Counted from the first letter of the stretch, positions 1 through 12,774 are shown. The stretch: DNA of 64,000 bases from Sequoia sempervirens (GCA_007258455.2 VDFB02275597.1:30656-94655); one strand, 5' to 3'. Program-made: numbers and translations. The notes: a model not told the origin generated them from the sequence alone.

Positions 1-1
1 G

Positions 2-1375
2 CAAATCTACGCAGAGGGTGAGGAGATCCAAATGTTTGTGACTAATCATCATATGTCACAAGCCATCTTCAGGACCTTCTCCAAGTTGGAGTTGCTTAAG
101 GTAATTTAAATCTGATTTTTTAATATAATTTTTTATTTTTTTATTTTAATTTTTCATTGCTGATTTGTGACATGCATTTTCTTACAATGTTAGGTTGCTG
201 AAACTCGATTTGCATCTCACACAATTGTCTTAAGACGACTTGTGAAGGTGCGACAAGCCTTGGGTTCTATGGTCATCAACAGTTTGTGGAGTGTATGGAG
301 GCAATCAAGCACAGAAAGAGCCCAAAAAGTGAAAGCAATGATCTTAGATGATGAGTGGTGGGCTCGTGTGGAATATGTTTTAAATTTCACCGAGCCTATT
401 ATGAGCATGATTAGGTATACTGATACTGATCGCCCATGTTTGGGTGAAATTTATGATGGCATGGATTCTATGGTGGAGAAAATAAAAGCAATAATAGATG
501 CCAAGGAACATGACCCAACGGAATCATTTTTCAAAACTGTGCAAACTATTATTGTTGACCGTTGGAACAAGATGACCACCCCTTTACATCTCTTAACATT
601 TGCTTTGTCACCAAAGTATTATAGCAAAGAGATACTTTCATTGCCGAGGAGGCTGGCACCATATAGGGATTTAGAGGTTGCTGCTGGCTATAAGGCTGCA
701 TTTAGAAAGATATTTGTAGATGAAGAAATCCAAAGCATTGTCATGGGCGAGTTTAGCCAATTCATAGCTACAAAAAATCATGATGTTTTTGCTCATCTTG
801 ACAAATATAGGAAAGATGCTAATGATTGGTGGTATCTACATGGTCAAGGCTCCATTTACTTGCAACCTCTTGCAATTAAAATACTCTCCCAAGTATGAAT
901 CTTTTTATTTATTTATTTTTTCGTTTTTCATTCGATGCTATTATGCTATATATTATGATTATTATCTGGCAAGTAAAATTAAATACTAATAGTAATTACT
1001 AAATGTTGTGTGCATAATCAACAGGTTGCAAGTTCCTCTTCAGCTGAGCGGAATTGGAGTACATACTCCTTCATCCACTCGGTCAAGCGCAATCGTTTGG
1101 GTGCAAAAAAAGCAGAGGATTTGGTCTATGTACACTCCAACCTTCGTCTCTTATCACATAAGAAACCTGAATACAATGAGGGTGTGTCAAAGAATTGGGA
1201 TCTCACCCCTGAGTGTGCTGATTTAGATGCTACAATTGCACAACTTACCTTGGCTTCTATGGATGACAATGAGGCAACTAATGCACCTAGTGGGAGTGGC
1301 AATCCAATTGATGGTGCTTCAAATGAAATTGAAGTTATTGAACCAATTGAGGATGATGAGGATGATGAATCATGA
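2..1375 (+). CDS. hAT-superfamily transposase, C-terminal part (partial at left edge)
   Basis: Three exons, 2-100, 194-892 and 1025-1375, join into one open frame of 382 codons that enters from the left edge and ends at TGA 1373-1375. Both introns begin GT, end AG and are phase 0. The last third carries the hAT dimerisation signature: YLQPLAIKILSQ, then AERNWSTYSFIHS, then KRNRLGAKKAEDLVYVH, followed by an acidic tail. The first half has the helical transposase-core character expected of plant hAT proteins (WNKMTTPLHLLTFALSPKYY). The N-terminal BED zinc finger and first catalytic residues lie outside the window, so activity cannot be judged. The reading frame has no internal stop, so the copy may be young or domesticated. 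The strand is opposite to the TFIIH gene to the right. Family assignment is strong; autonomous or domesticated status is open. Confidence 0.9.
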
Positions 1376-1620
1376 ATTTGAAGAATGATTGTAATTTGAA
1401 TTTTCAATGTGTAATGACATTTTAAGACTTGAGTATTTACTATTTACTATTTGTTTTTTTGCAAATTATGAATATGATTATAGATTATATGAGGTATTAC
1501 CGTATGGCGTATTTCATTGTTTCAATATTCTATGGCATTATGGCATTATGATCATATGATTATAATTTTGAGCATGCTTATGAGTCTATGGCATTATCAT
1601 TATGTTTATAAATTTTAAAA

Positions 1621-1642
1621 TATATATATATATATATATATA
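1621..1642. repeat. (TA)n microsatellite
   Basis: Uninterrupted TA dinucleotide run of 22 bases, 245 bases past the hAT stop codon. Confidence 0.95.
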
Positions 1643-1651
1643 GTACAGCCG

Positions 1652-1740
1652 TACCCGAACCCGAACCCTAGGAAAAAAAATTTTTGCCGAACCGGCGAAC
1701 CCGAACCCGAACCCGTATCCGAACCCATACCCGAACCGGC
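1652..1740. repeat. Degenerate CCGAAC-type short tandem repeats
   Basis: Repeated CCCGAA and ACCCGA hexamers with variants (CCGTAT, CCGGCG) fill about 90 bases. Their position, a few hundred bases past the hAT coding region, suggests subterminal repeats of the hAT element. That link is inference; I could not define the terminal inverted repeat or the target duplication. Confidence 0.6.
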
Positions 1741-3075
1741 AACTTAGGTTGGCATGATAAGGTGAACGTTGAGCTTCATCACATTGTCCACTTTGTAAGC
1801 AAATTATTTTCTAAGGCGGAGACATATGAGCAGTTGGGAAGGTATATGTTATCAAAAAGTTTTGCCTTTGTATGGTAGCAAAACCTTTCATCTTCTATGC
1901 CGAACATCAAGATTTGATGTACGAGCTAATGATCTAGGGACACAAGTAGACAGTACCTACTCCAAAAATTTATAGGAAAGATCATTGTAAGGCTAAGTAA
2001 GCACCATTTGATGGTCAGTCAGTTGTCATGGGAAAAGTCATTTGAGCAACATGATTAGGTATCAAATGCCTTTCCATATGTGACTCCAATTGTTCCCTAT
2101 GGTCGTGCTCCCATCATGTTAGGAGAGCACAAAAAAATTCCTATTGAAGAATAGCTTTTTGGAAGACATGAGAAAAATGGAGTGAGGAGATAAACTGAAG
2201 TAAAGGGCAAACCAACTCATGAAAGTGTCGTTTTCCTAAATAGGGACACATAACATGTTATGGCCACATGCATTAAGAAGATCCAAGGGATATTCCAAGA
2301 TACACAAGACCCCCCCAAGGGGGTTGTGGGGCCAGATTCAACTGCAAGAAAAAAAAATTCTCCTAGGTTTTTGGTAGCCCACCCTATATTTTGAGAGGCA
2401 AAAGAATAGGTTGCGGCCCATAACACTTGTCCATATAAAAGCTCAGGATCAGGCTGAAGAATCTAGTTTATGAATGGATCCTGCTTCAGAACAGCAGGGA
2501 ATGCTACAACTGTTGAAATGGAAGACAATCAATGGCAAGGTTCAGAAGACCAACTATGAGATTAATTTTTCAGGATCAGATGGGACTGCAACAAAAGCAC
2601 TTCTATCGGATCTTTGGTAGCCAACATCTTTATCGAGATGCAAAAGAATAGGTTGTAACATGTGATATCTGTCCATCTAACAGCTCAGAGTCAAGTTGAA
2701 TCATCTGATTTAACAGTAGGACTAGATCCTGCTTCAGGATAGCAGAGCATGGTACAACTGTTGAAATGGAACACAATCAATGGCAAGTTCAGGAGGTAAG
2801 ATACAAGCTGAATGTCATGGAGAACTGTCTCTGCTGATTTTTTTCATCTGTGCAATAATCTTCAGAAAAAAAATGCCTTGGCTAAAATTCCAGGAAATGA
2901 CCTAAGGCATCAAGAATAGAATGGCTCTTCAGGTCTCTCTAGCAATGCTCATGGAAGGGTTGGGCATGTTCTCAGTGATTTGGTAGCCCTTAAGAAGAGC
3001 CTGCATGCTTTTGGAAGACATCTGCTCCAGCTGCTTGGAAGATGCCACACTGATCTGACTTCTGCTGCTTGTAAG
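1741..3075 (+). pseudogene. Decayed coding region of unknown family with internal tandem duplication
   Basis: Stretches of plausible protein sequence alternate with stops and frame changes. An open stretch at 1753-1878 (KVNVELHHIVHFVSKLF) gives way to broken frames. An exon-like stretch at about 2918-3070 reads without stops (GHVLSDLVALKKSLHAFGR) and ends at a good donor (GTAAGT near 3070). Two copies of a segment of about 180 bases lie at 2373-2550 and 2616-2797, offset 243 bases, both containing CAAAAGAATAGGTTG and ACTGTTGAAATGGAA. I do not recognise the family. It could be a degraded host gene or the flank of a mobile element. No complete frame survives. Confidence 0.4.
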
Positions 3076-3728
3076 TTTGATCATTGGTTTTGTGGTATTA
3101 CTGTTCCAGTCTTTTCGTCTATAGTTGTATAGTGTTTTGGTTTTTTTTTATGAAGTGACTTTTAGGTATGTATAATCAAATATACCAGTCATTTCAGTAC
3201 TAACATCATAGATCAGAATAGTATGCTAATCAATGGGTATAGTTATGATGCATTTGAAGGCTAATATCAGACCAATTCTCTCTATTTATATATAGGACCC
3301 ATAAATAATCACTCTGGTTCTTTGAACCCATTTTTGTAAGCCTCTTTTCTTATACAACATATCACTTAACATCAAGAGAGAAATATCTATCTTCTGGACC
3401 ATATCACCAATACCTATGCCCTGATTTTTTACAAATTTCTAATACCTACTGAGTACAAGACGGACAAGGTGCACAAACACTCAGACAATGTTTGTAAGAA
3501 TTATTAGGGAGAACACGTAGTTAATCAATCATTGGAAAGATTCATTTTCATCACGTAATTTGCACAACAATAGTTTTTGAAAAATGAATTAAATAGAGTT
3601 TTAATTGCCAAGAAAACACTTTTAAGTTTCGCACCATCTTGCTTAAGCCAATCTATCATGTACTGTAAGAGATATAAAAATGTAAAAATGTTACCAAAAT
3701 CAAATACATTGACAACAGGATCACTCAC
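3076..3728. other. No gene recognised
   Basis: AT-rich sequence with a minus-strand open stretch that runs on from the TFIIH exon at 3729. I looked here on the minus strand for the next TFIIH p34 exon and did not find it, so this is best read as intron or decayed sequence. Confidence 0.4.
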
Positions 3729-5427
3729 CCTTGGTTGGGGATGAGATGGTCCGCCTTGTAGGATTCTTTGAATATCTATAGAATAGTTAAAGAAAACAGC
3801 CCCAAAAAGATTCCTCTGCACAAATGCAACTTCTCCATCTGAAACAATACACTTAAATGGCACTGCACAAATGACTGTTATAAATGGCACAAAGTGGATA
3901 CCAGAGAGCAAACTAGAAAAATAGACAGAAAGGGATACAACACAAAGCCATTGATAGGGATCCTGACAATAGAGAGTGACCATTCATTGCAGCATTATTG
4001 TCTTTACACAAGGCCTGGTCCCTTGTCATAAAATCCTCCAGTTGTTGCACTATTATTGTTGAAGGAATCAGATTTTCCTGTGGTCCTTTAATTCCTTTGT
4101 TCTTCTTGTAGTCAGGGTTAAACGAGTCATAAATAAGTTCACATGAATTCATACCAGTGCAAATCACCACCAATTGATTCATTTGATGGAGCAAAAGAAT
4201 GGAATTGAAAAATGCAAGTACCTGAGATATCACAACCAATTCATGGTCAGGATATCTGAAGTCCTACGTTGTTATCACAGTTTTTTTGTGCTTGAAAACA
4301 GATCCTCCTAAGTAATACACAACAATTACAGATTCCAACTTTTAGCAATTGGGTAGAACTAGAAAATCTGATAACGGATACCCTTGATCAAAAACTTGTG
4401 GCAATGAAACTTAACAACTAACCAATCAAAATGTCAAAAGGATTGTGGTATAATAGCAATGGTGGGGATTTGTAAACTCCTTGTTGCAAGAAGGTGGCAC
4501 ATAACCATTATGGGCATGTGACAATGTTGAGGTTGTCGTGCAATGATTATGGGTACATTTAAGTGCAACCCAGGTACTGCTGTCGACATGTGGCAAGGTT
4601 GAAATTGTCATGTAATTGTTCCACATACATTTGAGTGCAACCCTTGTTTGCAATTTTTAAGAATGGCAACATGACCAATGTTTGCAGATTTTGAGAATGA
4701 GCGCATGACCAATGTTTGAAAATCTTAAGTATGCAATCCAACAATCCCACATGTGTTAAAGGTGATTCGTAACCATGCCTAGAAAACAAAACAGTTATAA
4801 CCCCAACTATAACTTCTGTCCTGTTTACAAGTAGCAAAATGCAGGGACTCAAAATTACTCGTTCCAAAGAAAATATGATATTATTTTTTCGATATATTAA
4901 AAAGAATGAATTCAGACCTTGGCAATGTACCTCGGGTTTTTTCAAGTCTAATAATACAATGTTCAAGCGCTAATTTACTTTGTGTACTAAACCCAAGTAT
5001 GCAACCCTCGATATTGATTATTTTAAAACAGCAGAGATAAACAACAAAATATGTAAAAGTGAATTAAACACAGATGCATTCGAATAGATGTTTTGAAAAT
5101 AACCAAGCACTAAACCAGCGGCTGAAAAGCAATCGGTTTCCAAACACGTTTATACTAGAGGCTGGCCTAAGTTGGATTCTCAGGTCCAACAGTTGTAACT
5201 CATGAAATGGGCCCATTTCATAGACTTGGGTATAATAGTACATCGCAGATATCCCCTGAAGTTTAAAAAGAAAAAGAAAAACAACAAAATGAAGTATAGT
5301 CTAGTCCATTAAAAGGGTAATAAATGACTCACATGCTGCAAAAATAGGATAAAGGTGAGGGGTGGTGATTGGCCAGCCCAAAAGAAGGGATTGGTATCCA
5401 TCAGCACCATCACCAGACTCACATCAT
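3729..5427 (-). CDS. TFB4: TFIIH core subunit p34 (TFB4/GTF2H3-like), three internal exons, partial
   Basis: Minus-strand exons 5333-5427, 3939-4221 and 3729-3775 join in frame with GT-AG borders at every junction (phases 1, 0, 1, 0). The first reads DVSLVMVLMDTNPFFW, the family's N-terminal von Willebrand A-like start. The second reads VLAFFNSILLLHQMNQLVVI then TGMNSCELIYDS and SLLSGSLSMALC. The third reads YIQRILQGGPSHPQPR. These match the order and spacing of plant Tfb4, a subunit of the TFIIH complex used in RNA polymerase II initiation and nucleotide-excision repair in the nucleus. The exon with the start codon (about 10 residues in relatives) and the 3' exons, including the C-terminal zinc-binding part, are not visible. 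The 3' exons may lie beyond the left edge past a long intron, or the locus may be truncated. No frame damage is seen in the exons present. Confidence 0.75.
4222..5332 (-). other. Intron of the TFIIH p34 gene
   Basis: Lies between a donor (GTGAGT just below 5333) and an acceptor (CTCAG just above 4221). AT-rich with scattered short open stretches on the minus strand; no insertion recognised. Confidence 0.6.
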
Positions 5428-7792
5428 CTGCATTTGTTAATAAAAAACTCCACCTTGAGTAATTGTTTACAATCTTTTCCAACAAAAAAAAAAGAGAGAA
5501 AAATGATTTGGAAAGTTGTAAGAGTAATACCTCGAGGTGGGTTTGATCCCACAGAGGCCATGGTGGTGCCGTTAATATTACAGTGGACCTGAAAACCTTC
5601 GATACCCAAGTCAGAATGGTAATTTCAAGAGACTGGTTCAACTGTTTTCGTATCAGTTATGCTTTCTTTATTTTCGTTTGGTTAGGTATTTTAAGCCTCT
5701 TCTCAGCCTGACACATCCGAACATATAAACATTCTCCTGCAAATGTATAAGCCTCACTTTAGAATTCTGAACAGGTCTGCTGTCCTGATTCAAACTGCCC
5801 CCAATTCTGCATTATAACTAGCAATGGCACCTTGGTGTGCAATAGGTACGCCGAGGAGTTGTGGAAGGTCAATCAGGGAGAGTTTTTGGTCTTTTTTTTG
5901 CAAATCATATCCTTCTGTTTAGAAAGTGGACTGGAAACTTTAGAAAGCTTCAGCTGTATGAGCATTTACAGTAAGCATGTGATGAAAATGCAGAGCTTTA
6001 TAAACAACATAAAATTATGTGGATTATCAAATTTACAAGGTCATAACTATACTTATTTTGCATTGTCAATCGTGTTCTCTCAAGAGTTTTCCTGTGAACA
6101 AACATTCCAGCAAATAGTCTGACTTTTCAGTATGATATAGAGAAAAAAAAACAGGAAATATCAAGTCTTAACAATCTTGTTGCATTTTGAAGGGTTTCAA
6201 ACAAATTAACAATTGTTCAAGAATTTTTCTGTAAGCCATTAGAAATTCTTGATAAATTACCTCTAATTCTACATGCAAAGACTATTTTATTTATATCCAT
6301 GGACAACTAAAACCAATCGATGGTCCAGTCATATGTGAACCACGCGCACTGAATAGGCACCACATAAAACATCTTTTTAGTAATTATATAAATTAGCATT
6401 GGAAACAAAGGAAGGATGCTGAATATGCTTTAAGATTGATTCATAGCAAATAGATATCATCAACACAGTATGTAAGCAACCAGATTATCATGTTCATCTC
6501 ATACATTACAAAGATGATCTTGAAATAAATATCTTCCAAGAATCCTTCCCCCTCATAAGTTTTGCTGTGGCAGGGAGTTACCACCCAAAAGTCCTCATAA
6601 AAATGTAATCATGTTTCAGTTTAAATTTTGTTTTTGTTCTACCAGGGCCTTTCTTGATGTGCTATCATTGTGTTCTGAACCGATTACCTCCTGCAATCAA
6701 TACAGATTACTTTTTAATCTCGATGTGCACTCATTCATGCACAAAGTACATTAATAGCTAACATAATTTTTAAATTTGAATGGAATTGAATATATTTTTA
6801 CTTCAATAATTTTTATTGATAGTTGCATTCTATATATTAATTTACTTCAGAATATTGTCTAACAACTTTTTTCTTATGATGTATGTTGAAGATAAAACAA
6901 GTGCCTTACATAAACTCCTCTGTTTCTGTAGTGCCATTACTACTTCTCTTGTTCAGGCCTGCAAGATGAGGACTGCAATGTATCATAAGTTGCATATTTT
7001 AACAATTTCCTTTCTAGGATACTAGTCTTATAGCATGTAAAAGCACACAGATTTTTCAATGACTTTGGGCATACCATAATCACATATTGTAGTTGTAGAG
7101 CTGTAGAAGACAGATTTTGTTAACTATGTATTAACTGTGTAAAACCTCCATTGAAGAAGATATTAATTGATTTTCATAACCTAAAGTGAGTTCCAGCTTT
7201 TTGATGCATAAATCACATACATGCCCCAATCATTTTCTCCTGATATTCCTCTACCGTCCAAATCATTTTCTCCTTGCATTCCTCTACCCCTTCCCCTCCC
7301 TCACACACAAAACCAAATCCTTTCTAGCTGCCATCATTTGCAACATTGAGACACTCCCATTCAAAACAACTAACCTACCATGCTTAATCATCTTATTTTT
7401 GCATTGGTTTATCAGATATCCTTAATATTAGATAAACAAGTTGAATGTTTAATATTTGCAACATTGAGACACTCGCTGAAAACAACTAACCTACCATGCT
7501 TATTTTTGCATTGAGACACTCTCTCACTCAGCATTAAAACATTAGACATATTAAATACTAAGTAAACTATGCTTCCAAGTAATCCTTGGTCCAACAACCA
7601 TTGCTCTAGAGGTAAAGAGTAATCCATGTTCAAGCCCTGCTGGGGTATCTACTTTCACCTAAATGCTAAATTGATAAAATGTTTGTTTCTCTTATGTCCA
7701 AGACCTCATCCAAACAAAAAGCAGGATTTTATAATTGTTCAAAGCTTGACAAATCATAGGGATAAAAATATAATTCACTAAAATCATGGCTT
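5428..7792. other. No gene recognised; probable upstream intron of the TFIIH p34 gene
   Basis: Begins with the acceptor of the first visible p34 exon (GCAG just above 5427). A short segment at 5845-5876 is an inverted relative of 8103-8134 (shared core ATTGACCTTCCACA). The minus strand there reads LIDLPQLLGVPIAHQGAIAS, which I do not recognise. At 7580-7640 a tRNA-like stretch (TAGAGGTAAAG, then GTTCAAGCCC) hints at a SINE fragment. Otherwise nothing is seen. Confidence 0.4.
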
Positions 7793-8365
7793 ACTTACCT
7801 AAAGATTCTGCACAAATTGTGTCGAGCTGTCAATGATGCCAATGAGAAAAAATGGGCAGAGCTCACAGGCAATTTTCACGAAACCAACCAGACCCAATTT
7901 GCGTACTGTTGCTGCTTCAATCTATTCACAGTAAGACAAATACAGCGAAAAATACTAACTCTCCTCGCTGGTAAGACAAACAGAGGGTGCACAAAAATAT
8001 ACTGCGAAAAATATACTACCGAGGAAGAGTTTGGAGAAGCGGAAACCATTAACGGTGAGAGAAGCATGTGACTTACCTGAAGATTCTGCACAAACAATTA
8101 TAATTGACCTTCCACACCTCTTCGGCAGTCCATCTGCTGGTATGCTATTTCAATTTCAACTCAACCAGTTTTTTTTCAAATGAAACCAATCAGACCCAAA
8201 CCAGACCCAATTTTTGTACTATTGCTGCTTCAATCTATTCACGGTAAGACAAGTACGGCGGGAAATATTAACTCTCCTCGCTGCTAAGACAAACAGAGGG
8301 TGCACAAAAATATACTGCGACCGAGAAAGAGTTTGGAGGAGCGGGAACCATTAACGGCGAGGGCA
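7793..8365. repeat. 278-bp tandem duplication containing candidate splice donors
   Basis: Copies begin at 7793 and 8071, both with ACTTACCT then AAGATTCTGCACAAA, and share the block from CTGCTTCAATCTATTCAC to AGAGTTTGGAG. On the minus strand both copies show a consensus donor (GAATCTTTAG or GAATCTTCAG followed by GTAAGT). This is compatible with duplicated 5' exons of the minus-strand TFIIH p34 gene, but neither copy offers an in-frame ATG joined to the known exon. Copy 2 has an extra segment at about 8090-8200. Confidence 0.6.
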
Positions 8366-9263
8366 GAAGGCGGCGATGGGAAGTAGATGCATTACAGAGG
8401 GTGCACAACTGCCATCAACAATAAATGCTTTAAACAATTATAACAGCAAAACTTAAACTATTTAAATATAACTGCCATCAACAATAAATGCTTTAAAAAA
8501 AATTCATATATATCTTTGAAAAGGTAAGAAAGTATGGAATACAAAAATATTTAAATGTTAAAAACATGCCAATAAACATCGCTTGAAATAAGCAAGAAAT
8601 GTCTCCTGAATTGTTTTGGGAGAAATGAGTTCAAGGAAGAGCTTGTAATCATGATCACTTTGCTTAATTGAGTGAAAAGGTAAGATGAAGCAAGAATGTT
8701 CAAGCAATGGGTGTTCTATATCACAAGAGCAATATATAAAGAAAAATATTATTTGAATTGGACCATTTAATCAACAATTACATTTATAGGAAGTTAATAA
8801 AGTTTGAGTTAATGAAAAAGTTTCAAATGCCATTATATTTGGTATATGTTTTTGTAAGATAATATTTATTTGAATTGTTAAGAGAAAGGTTATTCAATAG
8901 CATTCATATTTATAGACATTTCTCATGTTGGAGCTTTGTAATGCCCTCCTATTTGTAACTTGTAATTGTGGGATCAATGGTTCAGTTTCATCATTTCCTC
9001 ATGATTTTTATGGTGATTATTTTATGGCTCTGAATGGTGTATACGAACCACCACATGTTCGAGATGAGGTTCCTCAACATGGTGGTTGTTGGTATTTTAT
9101 ATATTTATATGTTTGGTTTATCAATATGTTTCAATTCGATGATGTGCATTGTATATGTTGTGATTAAATGTGAACGTGGTTATTCAAGTTCGAAGAATGA
9201 TTTATATGACAAATTTTATTTTATGCTTTATGTTATTGAACCTAGTTGAGTGATATGTCTCAT
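8366..9263. other. No gene recognised
   Basis: AT-rich. It contains a short direct repeat around ATAACTGCCATCAACAATAA (8408 and 8468 regions). No domain or conserved exon seen. Confidence 0.4.
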
Positions 9264-10603
9264 TGTTAGAAACCTGACTTGTTGGAAGAGATTGTTGGAA
9301 GTTTGTCATTAAAGATTGTGTGTTGGCAACATGATTTGAATGAAGAGATTGATGGAGATTGATGAGCATATGATGTTATATGGTGTTGTCATTGATGGAT
9401 ACCTATTACTGATGGCAATCCATGGCAAAGATGTAGAAGTGTTGGTCCGGTAAAGATTAGATGATTGGATATTTGACTGAGTCTAGAATGCATTTCTAGT
9501 GTTGAAAGAACTAGTCTTTTGGTTTGCATTGCTCCACCATGAAGAATTTGGTTATGTGTTTTTTAGGTAATGTCAGTACATTATGTAAGACTCTAAATCC
9601 AAAGTTCCATGATCTGATGTCTTTCGCAGTCAAAGATAATAGTGATAGAGTATCGATTTGGAAATGTCATTATAATTGTGATAGAGTGTATGATTGGAAT
9701 GCTCTGCATTCCATCATAGATGAATTTCGATATGCAAATTTGAAAAAGTTTTTGAGGATTTATGTATTATGTTTTCTCCAAGTGGTAAGTGTTTTGGTTA
9801 ACCGCATGTCAAGTTGTGAGTGAACAAATGGTTCATTTTATTATTACTTCACCTATGGTGTTGATCTAAGTATTTTGGTTTGTGCAGAGATGAGTAAAGT
9901 ATGGAGCAGAATTATGGGAATGATTATAGGTCATGCTAACCTATCCTAATGTATTATATGCTTTGGTTTCCTTTGCAAGGCGTGTATCATTAAGTTTTGA
10001 GCCGACGTGATGATGTGTTGCATGGTACATGTTTTGGGCCGACCTAATTTGTGTTTTGGTTGGTCACAGCATATATAAAGGTTAATTTCTTATGTGGCAT
10101 AGATGAGATGCAAGATAATTTAAAAGTGTGTGTGAGATTCAGAGCAAAGAAGTGTGAATTGGGTTTGAGGCGAAGAATGAAGTGTGTTAAGTTAGTATTT
10201 TGAGCTTCAGTGGAACTGTATCTTCAGCATAAGTCAAATGTGTTGTTAGCAGTTCATATTTGGTAGTGAGCCAGTCTTTCTTCTATCTCTTTCTATTTTG
10301 GGTAGTGAGCCCTTTAGTAGTGAGTTGGACCGGTAGTGAGCCTTTCTTCTTTTATATAGTGAGTCTACCAATTGTATCAAACTCTATAATAAGTTACAAT
10401 ATCTATACTGTGAGCTAATGCTCATCATAGTTTTTTCCATTTTTGGGTTTTCCACGTAAATCCAGTGTTCTTTTGTTCTTTAATGTGATGAATGCTTTTT
10501 ATGTTCCTTTCCATTACTACAAGTTTAATGTGATACATTGAATGAACGTTTAAGTTGTTAAGAATACTGATCACCCCCCTCTTAGTATTTTGAGCTTTCA
10601 ACA
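9264..10603 (+). repeat. Left LTR of the outer Copia-like element
   Basis: Starts TGTTAGAAAC and ends TTTCAACA, then runs straight into the primer-binding site. Contains a GTGAGCC-rich region (10260-10370) shared with the right LTR. Confidence 0.85.
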
Positions 10604-10622
10604 ATTGGCATTAGAGCTTAGT
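10604..10622 (+). other. Primer-binding site, Met-tRNA type variant
   Basis: ATTGGCATTAGAGCTTAG directly abuts the LTR end. It differs from the usual TTGGTATCAGAGC at two positions. Confidence 0.75.
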
Positions 10623-10668
10623 TCCTTCAATTAGCTTGATTGTTGAGGTAGATCTTGGAGTTGAACAC

Positions 10669-11267
10669 ATGGCTACAAGGAAGTATCCTATTCCTCCATA
10701 AGAGATTATCCTTGAAGGATTCGCTAAAGATGATTGCATGGTTGACATGGAAGGAGGACTCAAATTAGCTCTTAATGATTTGGATAAAGAAGAAGTTAAG
10801 AATAGAGATTTGAAAAAGGATCTTAGTGATGCAAATGAGTGCATTAAGAAGCTAAGAGAGAAACTCGAGAAAACTACATAAAGAGTCAAAGAAACAAATG
10901 AGAAGCTTAAGCAATCTAATGAGACTGTCACCAATCTTAAAGAATGTAAAAGAGTTGAAGACTACGTGAATGGCAAACTGAAAGACAAATTTGAAGAATG
11001 TTCAAAGCTTGAACAAGAGGTTGTAGCTCTAAGATCATATATGGAAAAAGCAAAGATTCAAGAAGAGTTCCATAATGCTTGATGAAATGATTACAAATCA
11101 AAAGGCTTCTAAAAACAAAGAAGGGTTAGGGTTTGAGAAAGGTGAAATTTCAAAGGTAGATTAGACCCCAAATAATGCTTTAAAAGGAAGAATTCCAAGA
11201 AGGGAAATGTCAGATAGATCCAGAACCAGAGGAAAAACATCAAGAGACTACCTATCAAACAACCTGT
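10669..11267 (+). pseudogene. Copia-like gag, N-terminal/coiled-coil part (broken)
   Basis: ATG at 10669 starts MATRKYPIPP and then hits TAA. The same frame continues as a charged coiled coil (LNDLDKEEVKNRDLKKDL, KLREKLEKT) with one more stop to about 11080, and frame changes follow. Sequence continues to 11267, where the Gypsy LTR interrupts it. The matching downstream part with zinc knuckles resumes at 25355. Gag would form the cytoplasmic retrotransposon particle; this copy cannot make it intact. Confidence 0.7.
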
Positions 11268-12774
11268 TGTAATGTCGTAAAATTGCACCCCTTTCAATTT
11301 CACATACATTCTTGCATCTGCTTTAGTGTCCACTCCCTTAACATCTTGTGTAGGCTCATTTTAGCCTTTACACCAGCCTTCTTCCCTCTCAGGATGCTCA
11401 AAATCCCATTTTCAGCAGCTACCCCCATGTGCAAGCTTCACTTCAAACCTTGTGTTTTTCCTGTTCATGTCATTTTGTAGCGTGATGTGTCTGGACACTA
11501 GCGTGTTGCGTGAACGTCCATGCACCGTGCTAGTGTCCTATGACATTTCAATGTTCAAACAATCATTTTCAAGCATGCTTGCCACTTGTCATCTTCTTTT
11601 GTCAGTGGTAACAACTCAAGATGCCTTGTAACTACCTAGGAAGCTTCTTTTTGCTTCTCCTCTCTCCTTAAATGTTATCTTTTCAATCCATTTGTCTCTA
11701 ACTTCATTCCAGCTTCTAGCTTATTTCCAACCTTGGCTCTAGCATTTTTTCTCTTGTTATTTTTCTTGCATAGCTTCATACAACTTGTTACAACAGCTTC
11801 AAGCACTCTCAAGCTCTCTTAGTGATACCCTTTGCAACACTCTTAGCTCTTGCAATTATATTGCTCTCTCCATTTGGCTCTCTTAAGCCTTGCAACTTCA
11901 TATCCCTTATCTCATGCTTGTGAGCATCCTGGGATTCCATGTCCCCTATCAATTGCATTTTTATTTCATGATATGATTTCTCCTCCTCGAACGAGGATTC
12001 CTTTTATCACTTCATATCCCTTATCTCATGCTTGTGAGCATCCTGGGATTCCATATCCCCTATCAATTGCATTCTTATTTCGTGATACGATTTCTCCTCC
12101 TCGAACGGGGATTCCTTTTATCACCTACATTTTGTGATATAGGTTAGAATACTCCTCAAGCGGGGATTGCTTTTATCACTCATACTTGGTGGTGTGGGTT
12201 CTACTCCTGAAGCGGGTTTTGCTTTCACCACATGCTTTGTCCATTTTGGTTACACTCTCTCTTTTTATCTGGTTGTCTATGGAGGTGGGAACACCAAAAT
12301 GGTGGTTTGATTGAGGCAAACCCCTATACATCCCCAACACTTTCTCCAGATCTTACACATGCAAGTATTGAAGACATTGATTTGTTAGAAGCTTCATTAC
12401 TTGGGTGGTTGTAAGCATTTCCTTTCTCCTTATCTTTATTAGTTCTACTTCACTTTATTTCAATTTTGTTATATTTTGTTGCTTTCTCACGTTCCAAGAT
12501 TTCTTAGCAATTAGAGTAGAAGTAGCCACTTTATTATTTTCTGTGATAAACTCGCTTTTTGGTTCGTACGAATGTTAGCACACCGCACTGTCGTCCCATA
12601 CCTGTGTTGTCATCCTTTGGCCGAGAGCCTATCAATCTATCCAAAAAATCTTTGACTTGCTCTTTCTGATTCTAGAACTCTCGTGTTTGTTCCTTGAGGT
12701 AGTTTAGGGCAGTTTGCTCTATGAGGCTCTTTGAATGAAGAGAACTCGTGAGCCGCAAATCCCCCTTCTCTACA
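11268..12774 (+). repeat. Left LTR of Gypsy element 2
   Basis: 1507 bases, TG...CA. It carries a 114-bp tandem duplication (copies start 11896 and 12010, CTTCATATCCCTTATCTC) that is single-copy in the right LTR. The conserved GGAGGTGGGAACACC block lies at about 12281. Confidence 0.85.

Noticed and set aside
1652..1740. Possible interstitial telomere repeat
   Set aside because: The hexamers are CCGAAC/CCCGAA types, not the plant CCCTAAA heptamer.
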